64,000 nt of DNA, taken from Paenibacillus sp. FSL K6-1330 (GTDB taxonomy: Bacteria; Bacillota; Bacilli; Paenibacillales; Paenibacillaceae). The position numbers and the translations under genes were made by a program. Every line of letters begins with the position of its first letter. The first letter of the stretch is position 1. The notes beneath the pieces were generated by a model. The model searched no databases, was not told the DNA's origin, and worked only from the letters and a program-made list of their open reading frames with translations. The stretch is taken from the NCBI RefSeq assembly GCF_037976825.1, contig NZ_CP150269.1, positions 1,593,501 through 1,657,500 of the forward strand. Reading direction: 5' to 3'. Positions 17,509 to 25,032 of this stretch are shown here, piece after piece.

Positions 17509-18729
17509 ATGGACCATATGATGTTTGAGGTTGGAACTGCTCTGATTCTGGTTGCTATAGCCTCCATAATTGCAGGAAAGCTCAAGTTCTCGATTATACC
17601 GTTCTTGATTGTACTCGGGATGCTTGTAGGTCCGCATGCACCAACGATAGGAATTCTTGACTTTAAATTTATCGAGAGCCAGGGAATCATCGATTTTCTG
17701 GGGCAAATCGGTATTCTATTCTTGCTCTTTTACCTTGGCCTTGAATTCTCTGTTCAAAAATTAATCAAATCCGGACGAAACATAGTGGTAGGCGGAACCA
17801 TATATGTCATCCTAAACTTTGCACTGGGCCTGGCTTACGGATTTGTAATCAACATGCCGCTATATGAGACGTTAATCATTGCAGGGATGTTGTCCGTTTC
17901 CTCTACTGCAATTGTGGCGAAAGTGCTGGTGGATCTGCGGCGCACCGGTAATGCGGAGACGGAGCTTATTCTTGGCATGATTTTGTTCGATGATATATTC
18001 CTTGCCGTGTTCTTATCGATTATGTCGGGACTGCTGTTAGGCGGGGCTACATCGGTAGGGGCAACGATTATCTCCGTAGGTATATCCATAGGTTACATGC
18101 TGTTGTTCTTTGTTATTGCGAGAAAAGGTCCACCTATACTTAACAAATTGCTGAATATTACATCCAGCGAAATTTTCATTATCGTTGTTTTCTCGTCGAT
18201 GTTCTTTATTGCTGGATTTTCAGAGACGCTGCACGTAGCTGAAGCGATTGGCGCGCTGTTGTTCGGACTAGCCTTATCCGAGACAGATCATAGTGAACGG
18301 ATTGAGCAGTTGGTTATTCCTTTCCGTGATTTCTTTGGAGCGATCTTCTTCTTCAGTTTCGGTCTCGGTATCGACCCGACCACGCTGGGGAATGCGTTAT
18401 GGCTGGCACTCGGTGCCGTGGGACTGACTATTATTGGCAACCTTGTAGCAGGCATGATCGCGGGACGCAAGGCAGGATTATCGCATAAGTCGTCGCTTAA
18501 CATCGGATTGACTATTATGGCGCGCGGGGAGTTCACGATCATTGTTGCGAATCTGGGACTAGCTGGCGGACTGTCCGCCGTGCTGAAACCGTTCTCGGCG
18601 CTATATGTTCTGATTCTTGCGATCCTCGGGCCTCTTCTAGCCAAGGAGTCAAAACGGGTCTATCGTGGCGTGAATAAAATATTCAAATGGAGCGAACCTG
18701 TGGAGAAAGTAAAAAAAAGGAAAGTATGA
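17509..18729 (+). CDS. khtU: KhtU-like K+/H+ antiporter (CPA2 family)
   Basis: A 406-residue polytopic membrane protein with the Na_H_Exchanger fold: about 12 helices, the LGLEFS segment near residue 83, and an ILGMILFDDIFLAVFLS helix with paired Asp residues in the ion site. Length fits Bacillus subtilis KhtU (YhaU). The protein should export K+ under high K+ or alkaline stress. ATG 17509 is chosen because GGAGGAGG lies 7 bp upstream and the promoter excludes the earlier ATG. The gene is followed after 81 bp by the gene for its regulatory subunit; the order is KhtU then KhtT, the reverse of Bacillus. Confidence 0.8.
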   Translation: MDHMMFEVGTALILVAIASIIAGKLKFSIIPFLIVLGMLVGPHAPTIGILDFKFIESQGIIDFLGQIGILFLLFYLGLEFSVQKLIKSGRNIVVGGTIYVILNFALGLAYGFVINMPLYETLIIAGMLSVSSTAIVAKVLVDLRRTGNAETELILGMILFDDIFLAVFLSIMSGLLLGGATSVGATIISVGISIGYMLLFFVIARKGPPILNKLLNITSSEIFIIVVFSSMFFIAGFSETLHVAEAIGALLFGLALSETDHSERIEQLVIPFRDFFGAIFFFSFGLGIDPTTLGNALWLALGAVGLTIIGNLVAGMIAGRKAGLSHKSSLNIGLTIMARGEFTIIVANLGLAGGLSAVLKPFSALYVLILAILGPLLAKESKRVYRGVNKIFKWSEPVEKVKKRKV

Positions 18730-18810
18730 GGATGCTGGGATGATTTACTTTCTTCCAACTAATCTATATAATCTAGAGATTGAATTAACCCCAGAACGGA
18801 GGATTTTCAC

Positions 18811-19299
18811 ATGAGTATTATTCGCGAATCTGATCTGCCGGGTATCGGGAAGAAATTCCTTATTCAGGCAAGATCAGGGGATAAGCTGGTTATTGTGATT
18901 CATGACGATGGCCGTAGAGAACTGTACCATTTTGAAGATGACGATCCTGAGGAGACCATCTCCCAGATTACATTAGAGGATGATGAGGCTAGACAAATTG
19001 CCGGCATCATCGGCGGCATGACGTATAAGCCGAAAGCGCTCGAGACGATCGAGGTGACACTTGAAGACCTGATCATCGAATGGGCACGCATCGAGCCGCA
19101 TTACAAATGCGTGGGACAATCCATTGCAGGGCTTCAGGTTCGTCAACGTACAGGTGCTAATGTATTAGCGATTGTGAACAAGAAAGAGCAGAAAATCAAT
19201 CCGGGTCCGGACGACATCCTGACAGCGGGATCGACGCTGGTACTAGCGGGCGAGCGCAAGCAGATCAAGCAGCTGAAAGAACTGCTGGTTAACGGTTAA
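18811..19299 (+). CDS. khtT: KhtT-like regulatory subunit (TrkA-C/RCK_C domain)
   Basis: A 162-residue cytoplasmic protein. The N-terminal domain (IRESDLPGIGKKF) matches KhtT proteins. The C-terminal RCK_C domain (residues about 85-160) has HYKCVGQSIAGLQVRQRTGA and the P-G-P-D-D-I-L-T-A-G-S-T-L-V-L-A-G end. The Bacillus subtilis homologue binds c-di-AMP and controls the antiporter KhtU. AACGGAGGA precedes the ATG. The 81-bp gap to khtU contains no terminator, so co-transcription is likely. Confidence 0.82.
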   Translation: MSIIRESDLPGIGKKFLIQARSGDKLVIVIHDDGRRELYHFEDDDPEETISQITLEDDEARQIAGIIGGMTYKPKALETIEVTLEDLIIEWARIEPHYKCVGQSIAGLQVRQRTGANVLAIVNKKEQKINPGPDDILTAGSTLVLAGERKQIKQLKELLVNG

Positions 19300-19336
19300 T
19301 AGCGCTCCTTGGTTGATACGATGATAAACCATACCG

Positions 19337-19373
19337 AAAGCAAGCTCCTCTTTTGTGGGGGGCTTGCTTTTTT
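19337..19373 (+). terminator. terminator of the khtU-khtT pair
   Basis: AAGCAAGCTCC pairs with GGGGGGCTTGCTT, followed by a T-run. Confidence 0.85.
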
Positions 19374-19426
19374 ATGCGATGGGCAACCTATTCATCCAAG
19401 GGATAATATACGAATCTGTTTTGCAT

Positions 19427-19466
19427 AAAAAAAGCGCCAAGGGCTTTGTCCCTTGTGCGCTTTTTC
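19427..19466 (-). terminator. terminator of the methyltransferase gene (bidirectional)
   Basis: AAAAAGCGCCAAGGG and CCCTTGTGCGCTTTTT form a 14-bp stem with one mismatch. A-rich flank on the left supplies the T-run for minus-strand transcripts. Confidence 0.8.
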
Positions 19467-19513
19467 TGTTTAACAGCGGGATGCTGCGGGTTATGGAATT
19501 CCAGAGGGGCCGG

Positions 19514-20260
19514 TTATTTCCGGGCCACTATCATAAACCGTGCGGAATTCGTCCGAATCCCACGATCTGTGTGATGGTCTCTGATGAACTGCTGCAGGAT
19601 GCGAAAATCCAATTCCTCCTGTCCAAACCCGGGGATGATGGGCGTGTGCTTGAGCAGAAAGATAAGATCCTCTTCACGCTCATAGTACTCAACCGCATCG
19701 TATTCGGCATATTGGATATCGCCGAACCCGGCAAGCCGAAGTTCCTTCATATATTGATCCTTTAAGGCACCGTCTTCACGGGAGGATTGTCCTCTGCCAA
19801 AGGCTTGAGCCAGATTGGCTTTATCACATTCGCGAACCTGCTGCGTCAAAAACACGCCATCTTCATCTAGTACTCTTCCCACCTCTGATGCACGGAAAGG
19901 GGAGTGTCTGCATGAGATTACATTGAAAAACGCCTCCGGGAATTGAAGAGACTCTGCATTCATCTGCATCAAGCGTACATTGGAAACAGGTACGTTCCGT
20001 TTATTCCGCCGGGCTGTCTCTATCATCGCATGCGAAAGATCGATCCCGACCAGCAAGGCTGCTTTGTCGGCGATGGACAACAAGTTCTCTCCACCACCAG
20101 TGCCAATATCGAGCACAACATCGGATGGTGTGCAACATTTGCCGACCTCATCGTAAAAATCCCACTCCACACCTTCCGAGATACATCGGACCTGGCTGAA
20201 GTCCCAGCCGTTTAAGGCTCCTACAATATCATAAAACTGCTTGTATTCCTGTGAATTCAT
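19514..20260 (-). CDS. class I SAM-dependent methyltransferase
   Basis: A 248-residue Methyltransf_11/25-type enzyme. Motif I is VVLDIGTGGGENL, the acidic end of strand 2 is GIDLSHAMIE, and motif II is near NAESLQFPEAFFNVISCRHS. It transfers a methyl group from S-adenosylmethionine to an unknown acceptor in the cytoplasm. It stands alone on the minus strand between terminators. Its ATG at 20260 has AAGGTGG about 8 bp upstream. Confidence 0.85.
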   Translation of the reverse strand: MNSQEYKQFYDIVGALNGWDFSQVRCISEGVEWDFYDEVGKCCTPSDVVLDIGTGGGENLLSIADKAALLVGIDLSHAMIETARRNKRNVPVSNVRLMQMNAESLQFPEAFFNVISCRHSPFRASEVGRVLDEDGVFLTQQVRECDKANLAQAFGRGQSSREDGALKDQYMKELRLAGFGDIQYAEYDAVEYYEREEDLIFLLKHTPIIPGFGQEELDFRILQQFIRDHHTDRGIRTNSARFMIVARK

Positions 20261-20849
20261 TTATATTGTCCACCTTCCATATGAGATAAAATGGGATGCT
20301 GCAAACCGATTGACCCTCATTCGATCGAAGCCAAAAGCCGGCAGACTTCTTGGTTATAGAGCAGGAGAACTTGTCCATAGGAACGGACGACTCCCTTTCT
20401 GTCCGGCAGCTGATTTATGTTATATAGCAAAATGCAGCTCATATGGCTACGAGTTATAATTTTGGCATGGCCCGGTCCTCTGTGAACCCGAGCCTAGCTA
20501 CTTCGAATGATACGGATCAAGTGCAACATCCCATTCACCCCCATTCTGAAAAGTTTATTTTTGAGATAAGAAAGATATACATCTGAGGCATAGTATCCTT
20601 ATCTCGCAAGAAAAACTTCCGCTATATGCGGTCTGTCTACTGAGAAAGTACGTCAATAGACGTTTTTCTTATTGTAAGTCCAAGGATTCTTCGTAATCAA
20701 GGAGAATTTTATTAGGAGGAAGGACCATAATCTTAAGCAAATGATAAGAATTTGGAAGTGTTGGCGTTAAGAATTGTTTACTATACTAGATAAATCTGTT
20801 TCGCAAGGAACGAGAATAATATGATTAAAAACCATGAAAGGGTACTGCC
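20261..20849. other. 589-bp gene-free region with family B repeat copy
   Basis: No coding frame here has a ribosome-binding site or protein-like composition. The second copy of dispersed repeat B is at about 20595-20670. TTGGCG (20761-20766) and TATACT (20782-20787), 15 bp apart, are weak promoter candidates for the acyltransferase gene. Confidence 0.5.
20595..20670. repeat. dispersed intergenic repeat, family B (second copy)
   Basis: Segment ACTTCCGCTATATGCGGTCT with TGAGAAAGTACG after it matches 7473-7511. It continues into GTCAATAGACGTTTTTCTTA, a part that is echoed at about 51437-51460. Confidence 0.5.
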
Positions 20850-22034
20850 ATGAACAAAATAAACGCTTTACCAAGGGAGCGTCTTCCCGAGCTGCAATTG
20901 GTACGCGCATTTGCCATCCTCGGCGTGCTGTCCGTGCACTCCACTTCGTATGCTGTATCTGCGATGACAGACTCCAAATACTTTTTTATGTACAATTTCA
21001 TGAACATCTTCATGAAATACGGAACGCCAACATTTATATTTTTGAGCAGTCTGGTACTCTTTTATAATTACTATGACCGTCCTACGACGAAAAAGCTGAT
21101 CGGTGGATTTTACAAGAAAAGACTGCTGTATATTATCATTCCATATACGCTGTTCTCTGTGTTCTATTTCGCGCTGCTGCACTATTTATATTATCAGGGC
21201 AGACCGTTTGGCGAGACGATGGAGAGCTTTGTTCAAAAGTTGTTGACGGGCAAAGCGTATACGCATCTATATTTCGTATTTATTAGCATTCAGTTTTATG
21301 TAATGTTTCCGCTTGTGTTGTGGCTGTTCAAGAAGGTGCCCCAGCTTGCGAAATGGTCGATACCGATTGGACTGGTGATCCAGTGGACGTTTATACTAAT
21401 GAATAAGTACTATTGGCAGGTACCGAATAAAGGGAGCTGGGCATTGTCCTACATTGCCTATTTCATGCTGGGAGCATTTATCGGCATCTATTACCCGAAA
21501 CTGAAGGCCTGGCTTGTCATTAGCCGCGCGAACGCACGACCACACCGCATCGCCGCCTGGGTGGTGCTATGGATCGCATGGGCAGCTGCCGGTCTCGGCC
21601 ATGTGTACATTTATTACAACAACCGTCTTCACGGAACCGGATATAATTCAACGCTGTATGAGCTATTGTGGAATATGCATACTTATTTTGGGGCGCTTGT
21701 CCTGCTCCAGTTTGCCATTCTGTTCTATCGGGCAGGGGTGCGCGGATGGACACCAGCGCTGGAGAGACTGGGGGCCGTATCCTTCGGGATATATCTCATT
21801 CATCCATTCTTTCTGCTCGTCTACCGGGAGTTTCCGCTAACCACGGGGAGCTCGATGCTGACCCATCTGTGGTATGCAGGAGGTTTTGCGGCAGCGCTAG
21901 GCTGTTCATGGATCGTTGTGGAATTGACGGTTCGATATATACCGGGCTCATGGGTGATATTCGGTAATATTCCGAAGGCGAAGAAATCGGTTAAGCCAGT
22001 CGATTCGCCGTCCGTGCCGCTTTCCGGTTCGTAG
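20850..22034 (+). CDS. acyltransferase family 3 membrane protein
   Basis: A 394-residue protein with about ten hydrophobic helices. The N-terminal ELQLVRAFAILGVLSVHSTS holds the R and H that are hallmarks of Acyl_transf_3 (OafA-type) enzymes, which move acyl groups onto sugars or other cell-surface molecules. GAAAGGG precedes the ATG. A two-component system follows 150 bp downstream and may belong to the same functional unit, but this is only inferred from position. Confidence 0.85.
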   Translation: MNKINALPRERLPELQLVRAFAILGVLSVHSTSYAVSAMTDSKYFFMYNFMNIFMKYGTPTFIFLSSLVLFYNYYDRPTTKKLIGGFYKKRLLYIIIPYTLFSVFYFALLHYLYYQGRPFGETMESFVQKLLTGKAYTHLYFVFISIQFYVMFPLVLWLFKKVPQLAKWSIPIGLVIQWTFILMNKYYWQVPNKGSWALSYIAYFMLGAFIGIYYPKLKAWLVISRANARPHRIAAWVVLWIAWAAAGLGHVYIYYNNRLHGTGYNSTLYELLWNMHTYFGALVLLQFAILFYRAGVRGWTPALERLGAVSFGIYLIHPFFLLVYREFPLTTGSSMLTHLWYAGGFAAALGCSWIVVELTVRYIPGSWVIFGNIPKAKKSVKPVDSPSVPLSGS

Positions 22035-22185
22035 TCGGTTTCATCGCAAACCAGGACGCATCCGAAGACGAGGGCATGGCTATGGAGAAGAAACATCAAT
22101 TACCGCACCACGCGGTCTGACATCCATGAAGAAAGACGACGTACAGATGTTGTGCTGACGGCCGCATTCGGAACAAGGAGGAGCC

Positions 22186-22878
22186 ATGTCTGGAGTTACG
22201 ATATTAATGGTTGATGATGAAACCGAAATTTTGAAATTGATGGAGATTTACGTCAGAAATGAGGGCTACACGCTGCTCACCGCATCTCACGGCCTGGAAG
22301 CGCTGGAGATTCTAAGAACCCATAAAGTGGATTTAATCATCCTTGATGTCATGATGCCGCAGATGGATGGCATTGAGGCATGTATGAGAATTCGGGAGGA
22401 GAACAACACGCCGATCATCATGCTGTCCGCCAAGAGTCAGGAGATTGACAAGATCGCCGGGCTCAGCATCGGCGCGGATGATTATGTGACCAAGCCGTTC
22501 AGCCCGCTGGAATTAATCGCTAGAATCAAATCACAGCTCCGCCGATACAAACAGCTGAACAGCAACTCGGTGAGGGATGAGAACGAAATCCAGATCGATG
22601 AGCTGATTATGAATGTCGCTTCCCACCGGGTAACGGTGGCAGGCGTTGAGATTAAGCTGACGCCGCGCGAGTTTGCCCTGCTGCATATGCTGGCCATCAA
22701 TCGCGGACTCGTGCTTAGCATGGACAAGATTTATACCGAGGTGTGGAACGAACCGTTCATGGAATCGAAAAATACGGTCATGGTACATATTCGCAAGCTG
22801 CGCGAGAAGATCGAGAAGGATCCGCAGCAGCCGGAATATATTAAGACGGTGTGGGGGATTGGCTACAAAATAGAGTAA
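22186..22878 (+). CDS. OmpR/PhoB-family response regulator (VanR-like)
   Basis: A 230-residue regulator with receiver domain (MVDDE acidic pocket, phospho-acceptor Asp54 in ILDVMMPQMDG, Lys in YVTKPFSP) and a winged-helix Trans_reg_C output domain (LTPREFALLHML, TVMVHIRKLREKIE, VWGIGYKIE). Cognate kinase is encoded immediately downstream. AAGGAGG precedes the ATG. The controlled genes are unknown; cell-envelope stress is typical for this subfamily. Confidence 0.92.
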   Translation: MSGVTILMVDDETEILKLMEIYVRNEGYTLLTASHGLEALEILRTHKVDLIILDVMMPQMDGIEACMRIREENNTPIIMLSAKSQEIDKIAGLSIGADDYVTKPFSPLELIARIKSQLRRYKQLNSNSVRDENEIQIDELIMNVASHRVTVAGVEIKLTPREFALLHMLAINRGLVLSMDKIYTEVWNEPFMESKNTVMVHIRKLREKIEKDPQQPEYIKTVWGIGYKIE

Positions 22879-22899
22879 ACTTAAGCAGAGGTGACTAAC

Positions 22900-24117
22900 T
22901 TGAAAGTAATGAAGCTTCATAGCATCCGCCTGAAGATGCTGTTTATGCTGCTTGCCAGCATCGGCATTACGGCAGCCCTGCTTATCATACTCTATGCGTT
23001 AAGTACGCTAATACTCTCGATTCCGGCAATCAAGCCGCCGCTCGTCTGGATCATTAACCATATTGGCTCGGATCCGGTTATGCTGGTTACGGGCATCATT
23101 CTCTTTTTTGCCAGCTATTATATGAGCACGAAGTGGTTTGTCCTTGATCTGCAGAAAATACAGACCGGTCTTCAGGACATCACGGCGGGACGATTCGATT
23201 CCAGAATCGAGCTTAAATCCCAAGATGAATTAGGCGTCGTCGCAACCAGCATAAACCGCATGACCGAACAGCTGAACGTTTATCTGGAGGAAATCAGGAA
23301 TGGGCTTCGCGAGATTGCCAAGGGGAATTTCGACACCGACATTCCGGTGCAGTCAGGCAGCCAGCTGGGTGAGGTGGCGGAGAGCATCAACCAAATGAGC
23401 AGGCAGCTTCACCAATCCATTCTGGAGGAGCGTAACGCGGAGAAAACAAAGAATGATCTGATTACGGGCGTTTCCCATGACTTGCGGACGCCGCTTACAT
23501 CGATACTGGGATTTCTGGAAGTTATTGAGGAAGACCGGTACCAGGATGAAGTGGAGCTGCGATATTACGTGAATATCGCTTATGAGAAAGCGCAAAATCT
23601 AAAGAAGCTCATTGATGATTTGTTCGAATACACACGGATTAATAACGGGCTTCCGCTGGATATCCAGAAGATCGATATGGCTCAGTTCATTAGACAGCTG
23701 ATCGAGGAATTCGTTCCTGCCCTGGAGAAATCCGGGATGGAATGCAAGCTTGTGGCAGAGGAAGGCCTCATTATTCAGGCAGATGGCGCCCAGCTTGTCC
23801 GAGCTTACGAGAATTTGATAACCAATGCGATCCGTTACGGGGATTCGGGCAAAAAGATCGACATCGCCGTCCGCAGCGATGGTAATCAGGTGAGCATTAG
23901 CTTCACCAACTACGGAGATCCGATTCCTGAGCGGGATTTGCCGTTCATCTTTGATCGCTTCTACCGTGTGGAGACCTCACGTTCGAAGCAGACAGGGGGT
24001 ACCGGCTTGGGATTGGCCATTACGAAGAGCATTGTGGAGATCCAAGGCGGTGAAATCCGGGTACGGAGCGACCGGCAGAGGACAACCTTTGAAACGCGGT
24101 TTCCTAAAGTCGTATAG
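22900..24117 (+). CDS. sensor histidine kinase with two HAMP-like units (VanS-like)
   Basis: A roughly 405-residue membrane kinase. Two hydrophobic helices lie in the first ~90 residues with almost no extracellular loop. Two consecutive HAMP-like units follow (QDITAGRFDSRIELKSQDEL and REIAKGNFDTDIPVQSGSQL). Then come the H-box VSHDLRTPLTS, N-box (ENLITNAIRYG), FIFDRFYRVE and GTGLGLAI. The start shown is TTG 22900, 6 bp after AGAGGTG. GTG 22891 is also in frame but sits inside that ribosome-binding site. The short sensor part suggests detection within the membrane. Confidence 0.88.
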   Translation: MKVMKLHSIRLKMLFMLLASIGITAALLIILYALSTLILSIPAIKPPLVWIINHIGSDPVMLVTGIILFFASYYMSTKWFVLDLQKIQTGLQDITAGRFDSRIELKSQDELGVVATSINRMTEQLNVYLEEIRNGLREIAKGNFDTDIPVQSGSQLGEVAESINQMSRQLHQSILEERNAEKTKNDLITGVSHDLRTPLTSILGFLEVIEEDRYQDEVELRYYVNIAYEKAQNLKKLIDDLFEYTRINNGLPLDIQKIDMAQFIRQLIEEFVPALEKSGMECKLVAEEGLIIQADGAQLVRAYENLITNAIRYGDSGKKIDIAVRSDGNQVSISFTNYGDPIPERDLPFIFDRFYRVETSRSKQTGGTGLGLAITKSIVEIQGGEIRVRSDRQRTTFETRFPKVV

Positions 24118-24171
24118 TGGCTGCTTCAACTTGCCTGTATGTACTACATCTTTTTTTACAATGTAAAACAC

Positions 24172-24203
24172 AACCCAGTACCGCGACGGTACTGGGTTTG
24201 TTG
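24172..24203. terminator. hairpin between convergent kinase and sigma-like genes
   Basis: AACCCAGTACCG and CGGTACTGGGTT form a perfect 12-bp stem with a 3-base loop, followed by TTGTTGT. Likely shared terminator. Confidence 0.7.
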
Positions 24204-24275
24204 TATACTGGAAAGAAAGAAATTTTTCTAGGGATTAAACCCACTAATATCGAGGCCATAATTGAAACTGCAAAG

Positions 24276-24509
24276 TTACTCTGTCTCATAGGTATTATTG
24301 TTCTCCCGAATCACTTCCATAAACTCCAGGACAATCGTTGATATGGCATCCTCTTGAGGCATATAGATATATTGACTGATTCTCAAAATATCGTCTTTGT
24401 ATAAATCAATGAGTTGCAGAATGGCTTGATCATCATTCTGCTTTGCAGCTTGCAGCAAAGTCATGAATTCGCGATCTGAGATAACTTTTGGATCATTTTT
24501 CTTTTCCAT
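24276..24509 (-). CDS. small sigma-70 region-2-like protein (Tn916 Orf8-like, HTH_16 type)
   Basis: A 77-residue protein. The stretch EFMTLLQAAKQNDDQAILQL followed by IDLYKDDILRISQYIY resembles the start of sigma-70 region 2 (a helix with a KxGDxxA-like turn, then a second helix). No region 4 is present. The gene overlaps the preceding region-4-like gene by 49 nt and has AGGCGGTG before its ATG, so the two are translated from one message. Tn916 orf7/orf8 and Bacillus SigO/RsoA are known arrangements of split or paired sigma-like proteins. No transposon genes are nearby. Confidence 0.65.
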   Translation of the reverse strand: MEKKNDPKVISDREFMTLLQAAKQNDDQAILQLIDLYKDDILRISQYIYMPQEDAISTIVLEFMEVIRENNNTYETE

Positions 24510-24802
24510 CGGTTCACCGCCTGTTGAGAGATATGGAGCTGCTTGGCTACTTCCGCTTCAGTGAGGTCTTCTATGAAGAGTTTATATATAATGGTTCTCC
24601 CTTGCGGGGGTAATGAATCCAGTAATTGACCAATCCAAATGCGGTCATCGGATCTTGCGTGAAATGAGCCTGTCTGCACGGTACTAAAATCAGGGTACGG
24701 CGTTTCTCGTTTTCTAAGCTTTTTAGCCTGATATTGTATTCTCCAACCAATTCGATAAATTTCTGTTTTATAGCGTTCGTATGCTGTTATATGCTTCTTC
24801 AT
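24461..24802 (-). CDS. sigma-70 region-4-like protein (Tn916 Orf7-like)
   Basis: A 113-residue protein. Residues about 60-113 form a sigma region 4 helix-turn-helix: LLDSLPPQGRTIIYKLFIED, then LTEAEVAKQLHISQQAVNRWKRKMIQKL. The first 60 residues are basic, with no recognisable region 2, which would be supplied by the overlapping downstream gene. AGGAGGG lies before the ATG, and a good promoter with an imbedded inverted repeat is at 24903-24938. The pair may form a two-subunit sigma factor that directs RNA polymerase to a small regulon; that role is inferred. Confidence 0.7.
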   Translation of the reverse strand: MKKHITAYERYKTEIYRIGWRIQYQAKKLRKRETPYPDFSTVQTGSFHARSDDRIWIGQLLDSLPPQGRTIIYKLFIEDLTEAEVAKQLHISQQAVNRWKRKMIQKLSQIANS

Positions 24803-24902
24803 AACGCATCCCTCCTATGCCTGTCTATAATCGTATTCATCATTTAGGGGAAAAAGAGAAGTTAACGAGCCGCAAAAAAATAAGAACGTTTGTTCCTATT
24901 TT

Positions 24903-24938
24903 ATTGTACCATTTTTTACATCTATTGTGAAATGGTAC
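24903..24938 (-). promoter_or_regulatory. promoter of the split sigma pair with overlapping inverted repeat
   Basis: On the minus strand TTCACA (24931-24926) and TACAAT (24908-24903) are 17 bp apart. The arms GTACCATTT (24906-24914) and AAATGGTAC (24930-24938) are perfect complements 15 bp apart and span this promoter, an arrangement suited to repression or autoregulation. Confidence 0.5.
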
Positions 24939-24983
24939 TCTATAAGTTGAACTATTGAATCCACTCATAAAAACGGACAAAAG

Positions 24984-25022
24984 AAAAAGGACAGCTCCGA
25001 TAAAGACCGAGCTGTCCTTTTT
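24984..25022 (-). terminator. terminator of the DUF4127 gene
   Basis: AAAAAGGACAGCTC and GAGCTGTCCTTTTT form a 14-bp bidirectional stem just after the minus-strand stop at 25033. Confidence 0.88.
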
Positions 25023-25032
25023 CATTCTCATG

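Noticed and set aside
24276..24802. Remnant of a Tn916-type conjugative transposon
   Set aside because: Only the Orf7/Orf8-like pair is present; no integrase, excisionase or transfer gene is nearby, and the pair has its own promoter.
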